A stretch of 64,000 bases of DNA from Juglans regia (taxonomy: Eukaryota > Streptophyta > Magnoliopsida > Fagales > Juglandaceae). Position 1 is the stretch's first letter; the number at the start of each line of letters is the position of its first letter. The notes below the pieces were generated by a model that was not told where the DNA came from, searched no databases, and was given only the letters and a program-made list of their open reading frames with translations. Position numbers and translations under genes: made by a program. Positions 34,105 to 46,100 of the stretch are shown piece after piece. Location of the stretch: contig NC_049901.1 in NCBI RefSeq assembly GCF_001411555.2, positions 26,988,372-27,052,371 of the forward strand. Reading direction: 5' to 3'.

Positions 34105-37100
34105 TCAAATCTGTAGAGCATCGGCAATTGATGCCGCAAGACTCAACACTTCAAAAGGAGCTTTATTTGCTATGGCTTTGACAGTAAGTGGGCAAGAATC
34201 TGTTATCCAAAAGTAGGCAAACGCCTTTTCCGACACTTCTGAAATTGAAAGTAAAGAGGCAATGAAAATCATAGCAGTTCAAAAGAGAAGCACTGGGATG
34301 GGAACAGGAAAGTACTTACCATCCTTGTGAATGAATCGCTCCCATGAGCGCTTAGGAAACACTCCATGGGTCACGTAAGCGCTCACCTTTGCTGCACCAT
34401 GGGCTGCCAAAAGTTTCTGGCAGAATCAAGGGGAAAACAAAAAAAAAAAAGACAAATGTTATGCCCCAGGATTGCTAAAACATGCATAAACGAAATGTAC
34501 ATTTCCATCATACTGCCCAATATGTATCCATGTTGAACATAGTGAGTTAAAAAGAAACAATTGGAACCCACTTTGATTACCTCTGTGGGAAGATGAACAT
34601 ATTCGTAAAGAACGACATACAAAGTTCAACTTCAATGTAACAATAAAACATCTCAAAACCCCAAGGGGTTGGCCTTAAGTGGTGAAGGCCTTGGTCTTGG
34701 AGTATCACTCCTTTCAAGGTTTAAGGTTCAACATCTCATGGATGCAAACAATCCTTTGGGGCCACACCTCCTAGTAAAAAGACAGCGATTTAACTAGTTC
34801 CATATAGAGAAACTTTTGACGTGCGGTGCATGGAACCGGGGTTTACTCTGCATGGGTGGGTCCGAAGGACCTTGCCTTGGAGAGGTTCCCCGACATAAAA
34901 ATAAATAAAATAAAACTAAAACATCTCAAACTGTAACATAGGAACAAAAATAGAAAGGAAAAACATATCTCAAAATAAGTTAGGATGGTCTGAAGTATGT
35001 ATAAGGATGCTTAACTGAGTAAATCAATGAGTTATAACTACAGGGTTTTAACAGTTCTTTTTTATTTAAAAGCAGACACACAATCCCACTTTCTGTGTTA
35101 TCCCATATTTCGATGAATCAGTCTTCACTTATCCGTATTGTTTCAAGTCCTTATCAGTCCCACATGCTTGAATTTACATGGGTTACGTGTGCTATATAAA
35201 AGAATTCAGGTTTGGTGCTGATGAGAGATTTTGATGCTTCAATCAGAATGACAATATATTAGAAATACAATAAAATGACTTAGAACATAAACTTATCCGA
35301 GTCCTGAAGCACATCCTCAAAAGACTATGAATACAAAGGAAAGAAAAGAAAATGCCTATATAACTAGGGCTAACTGAAGGATACCTGGCACTCAATCAGG
35401 GTGCCTCCTGATTGGACTAAATCATCAACAATGACAACATGACGACCAGCAGGATTTCCTTCCTTGAGCCGAACTATCCTCTTATCACCCTCACGAACCT
35501 TCGTGCACACCACCTCAATACAACAACATAAGAGGGCAGCATATAATACAAGCATCAGATTATAAATTTGATGAAACTTTTTGGTCAAAAACCTACCATG
35601 CTATGGGTACTTAGATTTAGGACACTGCAATCGTTTTTAGAAATAACCCTCTATGTATGAGTTAATTAGGAAGATGTCCTTCCGTCAATTTTTCCATCCA
35701 TTAATGCTAATTAAAATACATATCATTTTCACAGATTACCATGTGGCAACTTTCATTTCTTTTAAAGATTAAAATAATTTTTTTTAAAAAAATCAATACA
35801 TTTCTTAATAAATAAATAAATATTTTTTATATTTAAAAAAAATTACAACTGTTTTTTGTATAAAAAAGACCACCCGTGGTGGCTGCCACCATGGGGTGGC
35901 CGAGCATCGGGTGGCCAATGGTTGAGTTTGCCTCTCTCTTTGTTTTCAAACAATTTTAACATTCTTAAATACAAAATCCATTTTTAGTTTACCCTGATTT
36001 AAAAAATAATTTAATTTCTTAAAATTATTTTTTATAAAATAATAAAATAACTTTTTCTTAACAGAGTTTAAATTTCCATGTAGTTCTATAGAATGCCACA
36101 AGTTTTTGGTTAACTTTGGTGGACGGAAAATTGACGTAGGGTCCTATTTATAATTAACACATACCATAGGGGTCATTTCTCAACAAAAGAAAACACAAAT
36201 CGCAAATGGCCCTAAATCTAATTACTCCATAGCATAAGGGTGTGTATGACCAAAATTTCCTAAACTTAATCATCACTTTATTTGAGGAAAAAAACCATGG
36301 GGAAAAGATCCAACAGCTTGTGGAATCGCTTCCAAGCTCCATCATCAGGAAATGCAACTACAATCTGGATGGGGTGTATTATTAGAATGGGGAGATATAG
36401 TAAAGAATTTACAGGCTAGAATGTATTGCAAGAGCTGCTATGAAATCAAGAACTAAGCATAAGCACTCACATTGTCAGCATCTGGAAGCTGGTGCAGACG
36501 CTGCTTTAAAAGAGGAATGCCAGTCTCAAACAACGGCAAAACATGGTCCCCAAAATAAAATCTTTCCTGTATAATAATGGAAATGAGCACACGTGGATGT
36601 TATTGTCGCCATTATCTCACCTAAAACTAATATCAAAGACAAGCCTAAAGGGTGCAGAACAAGAGAAGTAATATTCCCCGGTACACTGAAGCTTGGTTCA
36701 ACCATAGTGGAGAAAACATATTTTGTAATCTACAATTAGTGGCAAACACTTCCGCATATTGGAAAGAGAGGATCTATCTAACAACACATTTTCATCTTGG
36801 GTAAAATGCATCAACATTGCCTGCATATTTTATTATATTCTGTCAAGGCCCTATGTTCTTAATAATAAGGTGTGTCCATACAATGACATTGACGATTACT
36901 TACATGGACCATTACATGATTTATGGATTAGTAAAATAAAACTGTTGTTTTATCTATGTTATCAATATAAAGAATGTTAAAAATGAAACAGAAGAAGCAT
37001 AATCCAAGGATAGCCCAAGCCACATATAAGCCTTATACTCCAAAAAGACTAGTCAATGTTGCGATTGATAACTCATCTAGAGCAGGTACATTATAAAGAT

Positions 37101-40100
37101 AATCATGAGCGCTAAGTCCAGCATTGCCTGCTTGCTAGGTAGAAATGGACTTCATAAGTGATACTAGGGAAGCTTCAAATTGATTAGTCTTTTATGGTGT
37201 AGATGTGGTTAGCATTTTACCTAGGTTGCTGAACAATTTAAAGCCAAGTTCTAACCTAGTAAGAAACCAATGTGGGACTCAACACTCGATGCACCATTAT
37301 CATATTCATTCACCTCTATCATACTTCTTCCACCCAATGTGAGATTTAATAAGTGAGAGTATCACAAAATGTAAAAGAAATATGGAGGGATGGAGAGATA
37401 GGAAAATCAGACTTCAACCAATCAAATGCACCACAATATATATACTTTCAAATGCAATGAAGGAAAATCTTGTATTTCTGAATATTAAATTAAAACATTG
37501 TTAAAGCCCCTAGGAGATGCAAACAAAATCAAATCAACGAATAAACTTCCAAAACTATTTTTTTTTTCATTAAAAACTCAGAATGAATAACAGAATCTAA
37601 ACAAAATACTAAATAACATAAATATTTTGTGTAACTCATTAAATTACACACACGCAAGAGTATATGTGTGTGTGTGTGTGTGTAAAGGCTAGAATATTTT
37701 ATCATTTAAGTACCAACACCGCAAGAGTATACACAACATCATTTTAATACTAGTCTTCTCCCTTTCACTTTCTCTGTCTCTTCAACCCCACTCTATCTCT
37801 GTCTCTCCCACTCTCCATCTCTTTTCTTTCTTTTTTTTCTCTTTTTTTTTCTCTTTTTTTTTTTCTATCTTATATCTGTTTATCATATAAATGCCACTAC
37901 AATAAAAAAATGAAGGGTGACTAGTTTAATAAGTGCTATTTTTTTGGCCCATAATATGTGATATCCACACGGTTGACAGCAATCACCAAAACTATGGATA
38001 AAAGGACTCATTAGAACAATAAAAGATTGACAAGTGTGATTAGAAAAATCAAAAGCCCATGGGCCTTGATAGAACACCATCACTACACAGGAGCTGTTAA
38101 TGCAATTCACCCTTGCATTGTTTCTTTGGATACAACTTATTGGTGAACTTGGTAGAAGTAACTGCACAGCTAGCAAGAACTTTCAATTTTCAAGAATTTT
38201 TTCTTTTGATAAGTAAGGAGTCTTGTAAAGGCGGATACCACCCCAACTCTCTAACAAAACTCTAAATTAGATGGTCAATAAAGGATGATGATATCAAGCT
38301 ACCAAAGGTGCATAATTTGCAAATCCGCCAGGATGAACTAGTCACAGCAACACAATGCAGGAAATATCTCAATACTGGTAGTGCAATGCATATCAATAAG
38401 AACTGGGAATCAACCTGGACATCTCAGGTTTGAGTGACAACCACTATAATATGGGGTAACTCCTAAATTAGTATTGATGATTATTAACTACCATAAGTTT
38501 CAATGATGTAACGACATGACCCAATAATTCTAAGGTCGAGATATTAATAATTTTTATTAGGCCTAAATTATATTTAATGGGTCATATTAGATAAGCCCAT
38601 GAGCGATAAATTATTGAGTGATTAGGAGTTTTAATTAGGCTCAATAACTAGGTTAAATCTCATTTATTATTTATTGAACGAGTCAGACTCCTTTTAGAGT
38701 TTAAATATCAGTCATTAGAAATTTATTTCAATTTAAAATCATCACTGATTGAAGTCTCCTACGCAGTCTCAGTCACTGCCAATCCTACATTGAATGAACT
38801 ATTAGATCATGTTTTTAAATTCAAACTCTTTTCTTGAATGATCGTGACCGAGTCCAACTCGAACTCGAACTCTTCGGCATCCTATTCCAATAGGGATACA
38901 ACTCTACAAGTCATCTTCACATTAAAACTTTTTAACCAAGTCCAACTCAAACTGGTCGTCACCCTCTCCCAAATCTCTCTATAAATATCTCCCTTACGTG
39001 TGTTATTTGAAAAAAAAACCATAAACCTCCCAATCCAGCACCGTGATTGATTTTGTGTCAGAAATTTTAGGAAGCAACACTACAAGGTAAGTAACTTGAT
39101 CATAAATTAGCATTAACATACGTTAGTTAATTATATATATTATATTAAAACCAGTTCTTTCGAAGCCAGTGTTTACATACCACGCATGTAATAATATTTG
39201 CAAGCGCGTCATTCATCATGTTTCATTCTGTACATTATAGTTATGTATGTACTATGCATCTTATGCATCTCACGTTGCATAAGACACATAAACTTTCATA
39301 AGATCAAGTGTAAGATAAGCTCATAACAGTTAATCAGATGTTCATTCAGTTTTAGGGTAGGCGTGCAAGCTACGGACTCAAGCGTGGTTCACTGTAGTAC
39401 GCCAGAGTACTACACAGTCGGCTTCCTTTGCTGCACCAGAGGAAGTTAGTGCACAATCTTGCACATAAGGTTACGTGTGTTGGCCAGCTAGATTAGTCAG
39501 ATAAGTCAGATCAACCAGTTAATTCAAATAAATCAATCATGCATAGCATAAACATTAGTATAATCAGTCATGATTTTAAGTTCTTAGCTTGAAATATTTT
39601 ATGAAAAATCTTATGTTAAGTATGTTTATGTTATGATGGGTTTCTTACTGAGTCATCGACTCATTTTAGTTTGTTTTTATATTTTTAAACCACCCCAGGT
39701 CAGGATAATTATTACAATAAAGCTGCAAGATGAGACTTAATCCATGGAGGCATGACAATGGCCTAAATCATGTACAGAGATTTTAAGTTGTGATTTTTAT
39801 GACACGGGTTTTGAGAAATTTTAATAAATGCTTTTGCGCACTCTCTTTTATGATCTCAATATTTTAATAAAGAATTATTTTATTTATAGAATCTTTGTAG
39901 CTGGTGCTTCTTTTAGAATAAAAGAAAACATTTTTAAGTCAATGTTCAATTGTAGCACTTCGGCTCCTGAGAGTTTTTAGAACTGACTTTATTATTAACT
40001 ATGGGGAGCGGGGGTGTTACAAATGATCACCATTCAGAACTTTCTGTTCATTGTGCAGCTAGTAGACTCTAGCGTTTAGGGTCATGTTATCATGACCAAG

Positions 40101-42434
40101 AATCTGAAATTCCATATCTCAAATTTAGGAGGATATGGGAAGCTAATGAAGACATACTTGTGACTCAGTTATGTTAGCTAGGTGTTTGTCAAACTAGCTT
40201 CCACAAGCAAAAAAAGAAAAGAAAAAGAAAAAGAAATTGTGAGCTTGGATTTTAACCAAAAAACTCAGATCAACAGATGATTCTAACACTGAATTAACTA
40301 CTTCTAATATTTTTAATTCAGTGTAGGTCACATTATCTAAATTATATCTTCAAATATATCCTGTATTAAACAGAGTTTAGTTAAAGACACAAATTCTCCA
40401 GATGCATAATAAAAATAATGAAACATTGGATTAAATAAAAATTCTTATATAAGTAAAAAAGCTAGTGATAACATCAAACATGAATACCTAGGTATTCTGA
40501 AAAATATATCACCATCCTAATGTTCGCTTTTTCTCTCTAGGTTCTAACTACTAAGCCATAAGCCTATGACCCCACCTCAAGCCATCTTAACCCTCGGCCA
40601 AAAGAAAGGCATTCCTTAAAACCATAAAGAACTGCAGTCTAAGTATCCAATTCTTACAGAAGGAAAGGCAAAAGAAATTGCTCTAGATGAAAAATTAAAA
40701 AAGAAAAAGAAAAAACAGTCCATATACACAAAAGGAGAAAGAATAGATAAAAATAAGCATGCAAGTATCATTAATTAAGGCAACAAAATAACTTGAAACA
40801 ATCTTATTAGCATCACACAATTTATAGTAAGCTCAAAAAGGATGCTGCTTTTACAGAAGAATAAAATTAAAAAAAGTCAACAAAGTTATGTGATTCTAAA
40901 AGAGCATCGAAGCACCAGGACAATAGAAGCAAATCTAACTACTTCCAGAATAAAGAGTACCTGCAAAGCATGAATATCATAGATGACTAGACTAGTAGGG
41001 CCACCTCTTGAAATGGGTATATTTGTCAACATCCTTGATAAGGTAAATGCAGTTGCTACATCCCCTTCATCTTCCATTCGCTCAAAGGAGCCGGTTGGAA
41101 AGAAGGGCAACACCAATGTGAAGGAAGCGACAAACAGCCGTGGGAGTAAATATGTAACGGAGAGCTGCTCAAAGATGACTCCAGTGGAGCTGAAGGATGC
41201 AAGAAAGGCAACATGTTGACCTCGCAGATCTTGAGCATTGTTAATATAAAGGTTTGGAAATCCATCATCAAAATTCCTGTAGATGACTAGAATTTAATCA
41301 GTTCTCCAATGCATCCTTGTGTAAAATTAGCTCTCATTGCCCCCACAATTCAACTAAAGATAAATTTTAAATTACACAAAAAAAAAAAAAAATACTAGGA
41401 AATTTAATTTAACTATTTATAAAGTAGAAACATATTTTCCTTTTTTACCTATCAAATAAGAAAAAACTAATTTTTTTAAAGTCCTATGCAGATTTAGGAG
41501 CAACCACCAACATTTTATCATCTCTTGGTCAAGGAAACAACATTTTTAGTTGCAATGATTATTTGTATCAATTCTTGCAGGCCCAACTTCAATGTTTTGA
41601 GCAAAGCCAGTGGCAACCCAGCCGCATATTAGGTACAGATCATCAATCTCAAATTCCCACAAACCGTTAGATATGGAAACAAAGACACAAGTGTGAAACG
41701 GAGAAAAGCACCAAAGGTATATCAAATAATAAATTTTGATAGAGGTGGCATGCATGCTAGTGTAATAATCTTGATCAAGATTAATACACTAGCATGCATG
41801 CTCCATAAGAGCAGTTTGCGTACATAGACCAGGTCATCATATCAATACTTGCAAAATTGCTTAGACTAATTGCTTGTATTGTGCCAATACAAGGATCGTG
41901 TTAACGATAGTATGCGTAACACTACAAAGGTCGAAACCATGGAAATTGATCAAAGTAGGCGACATATAACTGTCTAATTAGGGAAGTGATTCCAACTTAA
42001 AATTTAAAAATGTAAAGCACAATAGCTCAATTACCCTTCATTCTTATTTTTCTTTTTCTTCACAATGTCAGATTTTCCTCAACAATGTCAATGTCCATTC
42101 TCATAGTAATTCTATTTTCTTCTTATTCATTTTCCTCTGTTTTTTCCTACTCATCTCCTCTTTCATTGTATAGCTAAATTTATTAGAAAAAAACTACCCA
42201 TCTCATGTTTACAACAAAATAAAGAGATCAGGCACAATACCAACAAGAAAAAGTGAAAAACGTGAAGATATGATTTTAGAACTTGAAAACGAAAGAATAA
42301 AGTGACCTCCATTTGATGGTTTGGAGAGTGATACTGTTCGACTGAGCGGCGACATTCCGAGCAAGGTCCTCGCACTCTGGACAGTAGAAAAGGTGCACTT
42401 GCTTATTCTTCGTCTGAGACTGAGACAAAGCCAT
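34105..42434 (-). CDS. PRS4: Ribose-phosphate pyrophosphokinase 4 (PRPP synthase)
   Basis: Makes PRPP from ribose 5-phosphate and ATP for purine, pyrimidine, His and Trp synthesis; the plant PRS4 type is cytosolic. Seven exons read on the minus strand: 42307-42434, 40961-41276, 36471-36566, 36296-36364, 35385-35513, 34320-34416, 34105-34238. Together they are 969 nt, 322 residues plus TGA, and every junction is GT...AG and in phase. Motifs: [15 protein letters not shown] (exon 1), [20 protein letters not shown] and [18 protein letters not shown] (exon 2), [11 protein letters not shown] (exon 4), the PRPP-binding loop [19 protein letters not shown] (residues about 228-246, exon 5), [16 protein letters not shown] (exon 6), [11 protein letters not shown] (exon 7). 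ATG 42434 has an in-frame TAA upstream. Introns 1, 2, 4 and 5 contain repeats; intron 2 (4,394 bp) holds a solo LTR. No lesion seen. Confidence 0.95.
34658..34916 (+). mobile_element. tRNA-derived SINE (259 bp, 14-bp TSD)
   Basis: Flanked by perfect 14-bp duplications TAAAACATCTCAAA (34644-34657, 34917-34930). The head has Pol III-like boxes: an A box around GGCCTTAAGTGGTGAAGG and a B box GGTTCAACATC. The tail is (AAATA)n-like. It lies in PRS4 intron 5, antisense to the gene. Confidence 0.9.
35598..36235. mobile_element. Long-TIR MULE-like MITE (638 bp)
   Basis: The left end (ATGCTATGGGTACTTAGATTTAGG) and right end are inverted copies over about 100 bp, including GTTAATTA...GGAC and GTCAATTTT-CC blocks. 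The centre is AT-rich with a GGTGGC/GCCACC-rich patch at 35870-35915. No target duplication could be fixed. It fills most of PRS4 intron 4. Confidence 0.7.
36997..37390. repeat. Degenerate TRIM-like repeat
   Basis: Contains TATACTCCAAAAAGACTAGTCAATG and ends GAGAGTATCACA, both signatures of the TRIM LTR family, with diverged DNA between. Inside PRS4 intron 2. Ends not defined. Confidence 0.55.
37666..37683. repeat. (TG)n microsatellite
   Basis: Nine TG units. A pyrimidine-rich tract (TCTC and TTTTTTCTC runs) follows at 37755-37870. PRS4 intron 2. Confidence 0.85.
38507..40021 (+). mobile_element. Ty3/gypsy solo LTR (1,515 bp, TSD AATGA) in PRS4 intron 2
   Basis: Begins TGTAACGACATGACCC and ends GGGGGTGTTACA, with perfect 5-bp duplications AATGA at 38502-38506 and 40022-40026. 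No internal region, so it arose by LTR-LTR recombination. TATA-like CTATAAATATCTCCC lies near 38980. Same family as 26628-28905. It is antisense to PRS4. Confidence 0.93.
41748..41801. repeat. 54-nt near-perfect palindrome in PRS4 intron 1
   Basis: Arms GCATGCATGCTAGTGTA-A-TAATCTTG (41748-41773) and its complement (41776-41801), 26 nt each with one mismatch and a 2-nt loop AT. It would extrude as a hairpin in DNA or RNA. Confidence 0.9.
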
Positions 42435-42744
42435 TAGCGTCCAAACCCCGCACTGTCGTGGGCTTTGCAAAAGGGGTTAGGGACATCGATATATTCTCGG
42501 GAGATGTTTATCGTCCATGTATCTTACGCTAATAGTTGAAAAGTTACACACACACTACGCAATTTGCAAATCACTTAAAAAATATATAATTTTATTCTTT
42601 ATTCTTATATTTTATATTTTATATTTTATAAAATATAAAAATATAAAAATAAATTCATATATTTTTAAATAGTATATAAAAATAAAGTTTCAATATAGAA
42701 TTTTTCATATTTGAAACTTTCTTATTAGTACAGTATAACTCACC
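42435..42744 (-). promoter_or_regulatory. PRS4 5' flank left before the LARD
   Basis: Only 310 bp separate the PRS4 ATG from the inserted LTR. The proximal 100 bp are mixed in composition and probably 5' UTR. 42570-42730 is very AT-rich (repeated TATTTTATA). No certain TATA box or start site can be assigned. Confidence 0.5.
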
Positions 42745-43141
42745 TGTTAGAAATAATAGATCAAAATATACAGCGGAAGCGATATTACCACACAGGAAAT
42801 ATCTCGGATTTAGTGCGGTTGTTCCACAGATTCTCCAGTATCATTGTTCATCTAGGATCTTCACATCGATGGTGGAGTGTGCTACGTGGTAATACCAGAG
42901 CAACACTCACACGTTCCACAGCCTAGATGCCGTGATTAGAGAGAACCATTTGAGAGAGAATTTATTTGTTTAAGTGTCTCCTCTAAAGAGGGGGAGAGAC
43001 TATTTAAATAGCCTCTCTAGTGTAACCCCTTGGCTGGCCATTAAGGGCCAGCCATCAAGCCTCATAAAGTGGTTTAAGAGCCACTTCATAACCCCCAAGA
43101 GGAGGTGAAGGGGTGCCCACTATGGGTGCCCCTTTCTTACA
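42745..43141 (-). repeat. LARD 3' LTR, facing PRS4
   Basis: Carries a TATA-like CTATTTAAATAG (43000-43011) oriented either way, plus stem-forming pairs GGCTGGCC/GGCCAGCC and AAGTGG/CCACTT at 43030-43090. Minus-strand transcription from it would run toward PRS4. Confidence 0.9.
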
Positions 43142-46100
43142 TCTCCCACTCACACATAGTGGGCAAGACCCCAGGTCTGCTTCTCTCAATATGTTCTCAA
43201 TCTTATTCATACTGGCAAATAGGCCGTGCGACCATCGAGCACAGCTGTAAAAGAAAAATAGGAGCAATATACCAAATCTCTCCTAGAAAAGACCAGCATA
43301 GCAACATCCCTAAAAGTGTCTCGTTATGCCCCGACTCATTTGGTCACATCAGACTAAGCATCCCTAATCCCTCTCGAGTCCAAATGACTCAGAGCAATGC
43401 TCAATCTCCATAAAACATGATGTACTCACAGCTATATTGCAACTCCCAAGAAGCAACATAACTTGCCGGCAATGAGTATACACCATTATCGATGTGTTAC
43501 CAAATAGTCTTCCCTTCGCACTCATGTCATTTAGTTTCAATCCAGTCGCTTTCCCAGCAATGCCTCTTTAGACCGCATCATTCATGGCCATAGATAACAT
43601 GCCAAAGTAGCAGACACTAAAACATCAACCTCGTGACATAGTCAAAGGTCTCCTAAGGGCATAAATAAATTATGGTTATCAATTATAACTTACGGGACTC
43701 ACACGGTGAGGAAGCAGGGAACCATTCACTCACCTCTACTGTTGGTCGCAAAAGCACATGTAGTATGAAATACATGCTACGGTGGAGTTCTCTTCCCAAA
43801 GAAAGAGCGTATATCTATTCTCAATTCACCGTACAGATTTTAGTCTAGTCGCTATCTCAGCGCCTAACTCGAGTCCCTCCATTTGCTCGCTATCCAAAGC
43901 GCCAATGAGGATCTCGCATCTGGCTAAACCACAGGCTACATGGTATGTGGGTAACCATGCACGGTCCTTAGACCTCATCTTAGCTCCCACTAAGGCGACA
44001 TATCTTTTTGTGTCTTACAACTTATCTCTCTCTAAACAAGTACTGAGTGACACATTGTCTCATCTTTGCTCGCTACCTCTTTGTAGCGCCAAAGGCGATC
44101 GCTCGTGTGAGTGAGCCGATCTAAGCCTGTCAATATACATTTTTCACCATAACTCCTAAATTTATGATGAATGTGTGTGCATACCAAAGAATGCTTCCAA
44201 TCACGCCACATGTTCATAGAACACATCAGTATCATGTGCATGATGAGCAATATCGTGAGGTACAGAGAAATCACATGGTCAACAACAAATTATTAAACCA
44301 CAACTCTCAAGTGGTGTTTAATGACCATTTCTCTACATGCGCATTCTAATGTATAGTAACTTTCCAAAACATGCTCGTATCAAGAGACTCAACTTTTACA
44401 TGTAAAAGTCATTTGCACAATCATGAAGTCAGCGATGACTCATCGCGAATCTCATTTAGGTCAAACTCACAATATAAGCCGTAAATTCTAGTCAGCAAGT
44501 CTAACTGAGATTTTTAAGAATCTACAAAGTGACCACAAATGTTATTCAGCAAACTTAATTTGCGACTTCAATGTTTCATTTAAATCTCTTACACTCAACA
44601 AAAGCATGTGAGATAACCATTATTTATTTTTCATTAAGGGTAAAGCGATTAGGGCCTTTGCTCCTAAAGACAATCATAATAGTCTAGTCGTTACTATTAA
44701 CGACAATCGCATCACAAACTCACTTAACCAAGTAAGCCATATTTACCCTCTAACAAAAACTTAATCTCTAACTCCCATGAGCAAACCATAATGGAAACAT
44801 CAAACAGTATAGGCAAAACTAGATTCTTTAGTATTTTCCATCTCATTAATTGTCTATGGATTTTGAACAAGAGCTCCTAGAAATTGTTTTCCTAAAAAAC
44901 AATCTCACAAGACATGAAATCTGAGCTTCTTTTCACAAACCCATGTCCATCACCTCATAGTATGGAAAACCTCTTATTAGGCGACAATTAATTATCTAAG
45001 ATAATCAGTTCACAATATCTCTTATGATAACAGTTTTCTAATATTGTCAACAGCGTTCAAAGAATCTCATTTATTCAATAGGTCGTTTAATAACAAAAAA
45101 ACGACTAGGTACATTGGATATCTTTGAATAGATGGTTTGTTGAGGCCGCATTTAAACAGCACCAGCAGCATTCATTCGCTTTTTGTACCAAAATAGTACT
45201 AGCAACAATCATGCGCTCACGGTACTTAATGCCTAAACATCACAAAAGCCAACCATCTAATTCTCCTATGAGAATCAGCTATTTAACACCTTCAAGAAAA
45301 GTTTCAATAAATATGCGATCAATAACTATCTAAATGCAACTCAATTAGTGCCAAGAGATGGATCTATACCTTTATCAACTCCACTTTTCCTGTCAATTAG
45401 ATCAACAACCCCAGGTTGGATCATATAAGTGAAGCGAATCTAAGATTCTATGTTGGGATTCCTACTATGTGAATTCAATACCTTTAGCGGAGCCATATTA
45501 CAAATATTCTCTTCTAGTCTCTAAACGACGAGAAAATATTGATATAAAGCTACCACGCTATTTATGAGGATCCTTATATTCTATAACTTTTGGGAGTCAC
45601 TATCACTAATGGTACACCTTAAGTCAAACTCAAAGGTATACTCCCACTAGTTGTTGAATTACTCCCACTATTTTTGGCGATCTTATAAATATAGAATTTT
45701 GAAAAAATAAGATTAAGGTAATGTGGAATGAAATGTGATGAAAACGTTCTTTCCAAAAATAAGTGTTACAAAAATCCACAATTCCCCACCCTCGCCGAAA
45801 ATACGAGTAATTTTCTTGACTCAACCAAAAAAAAATGATCAAGTTTAGATCCTCTCGACTTTTAATAGACTTCACGTTTGCACAAAATAGTCACTCAGCC
45901 TTTCTCAAAAGCGAATGAACTCGATCTAAGGACAACAAATCAGAATTAAGGCTGCAACCCATATTACATCAACCCAAGTGTGATGTAACAACTGCTTTGC
46001 GCCATAATTCATTTATAACACCATTCTCAGCAAGTCAATAAATTGCGAGATAATTGTTTTCATCATATAACTTATACGATTGCGATTTCGAAAAAATTTT

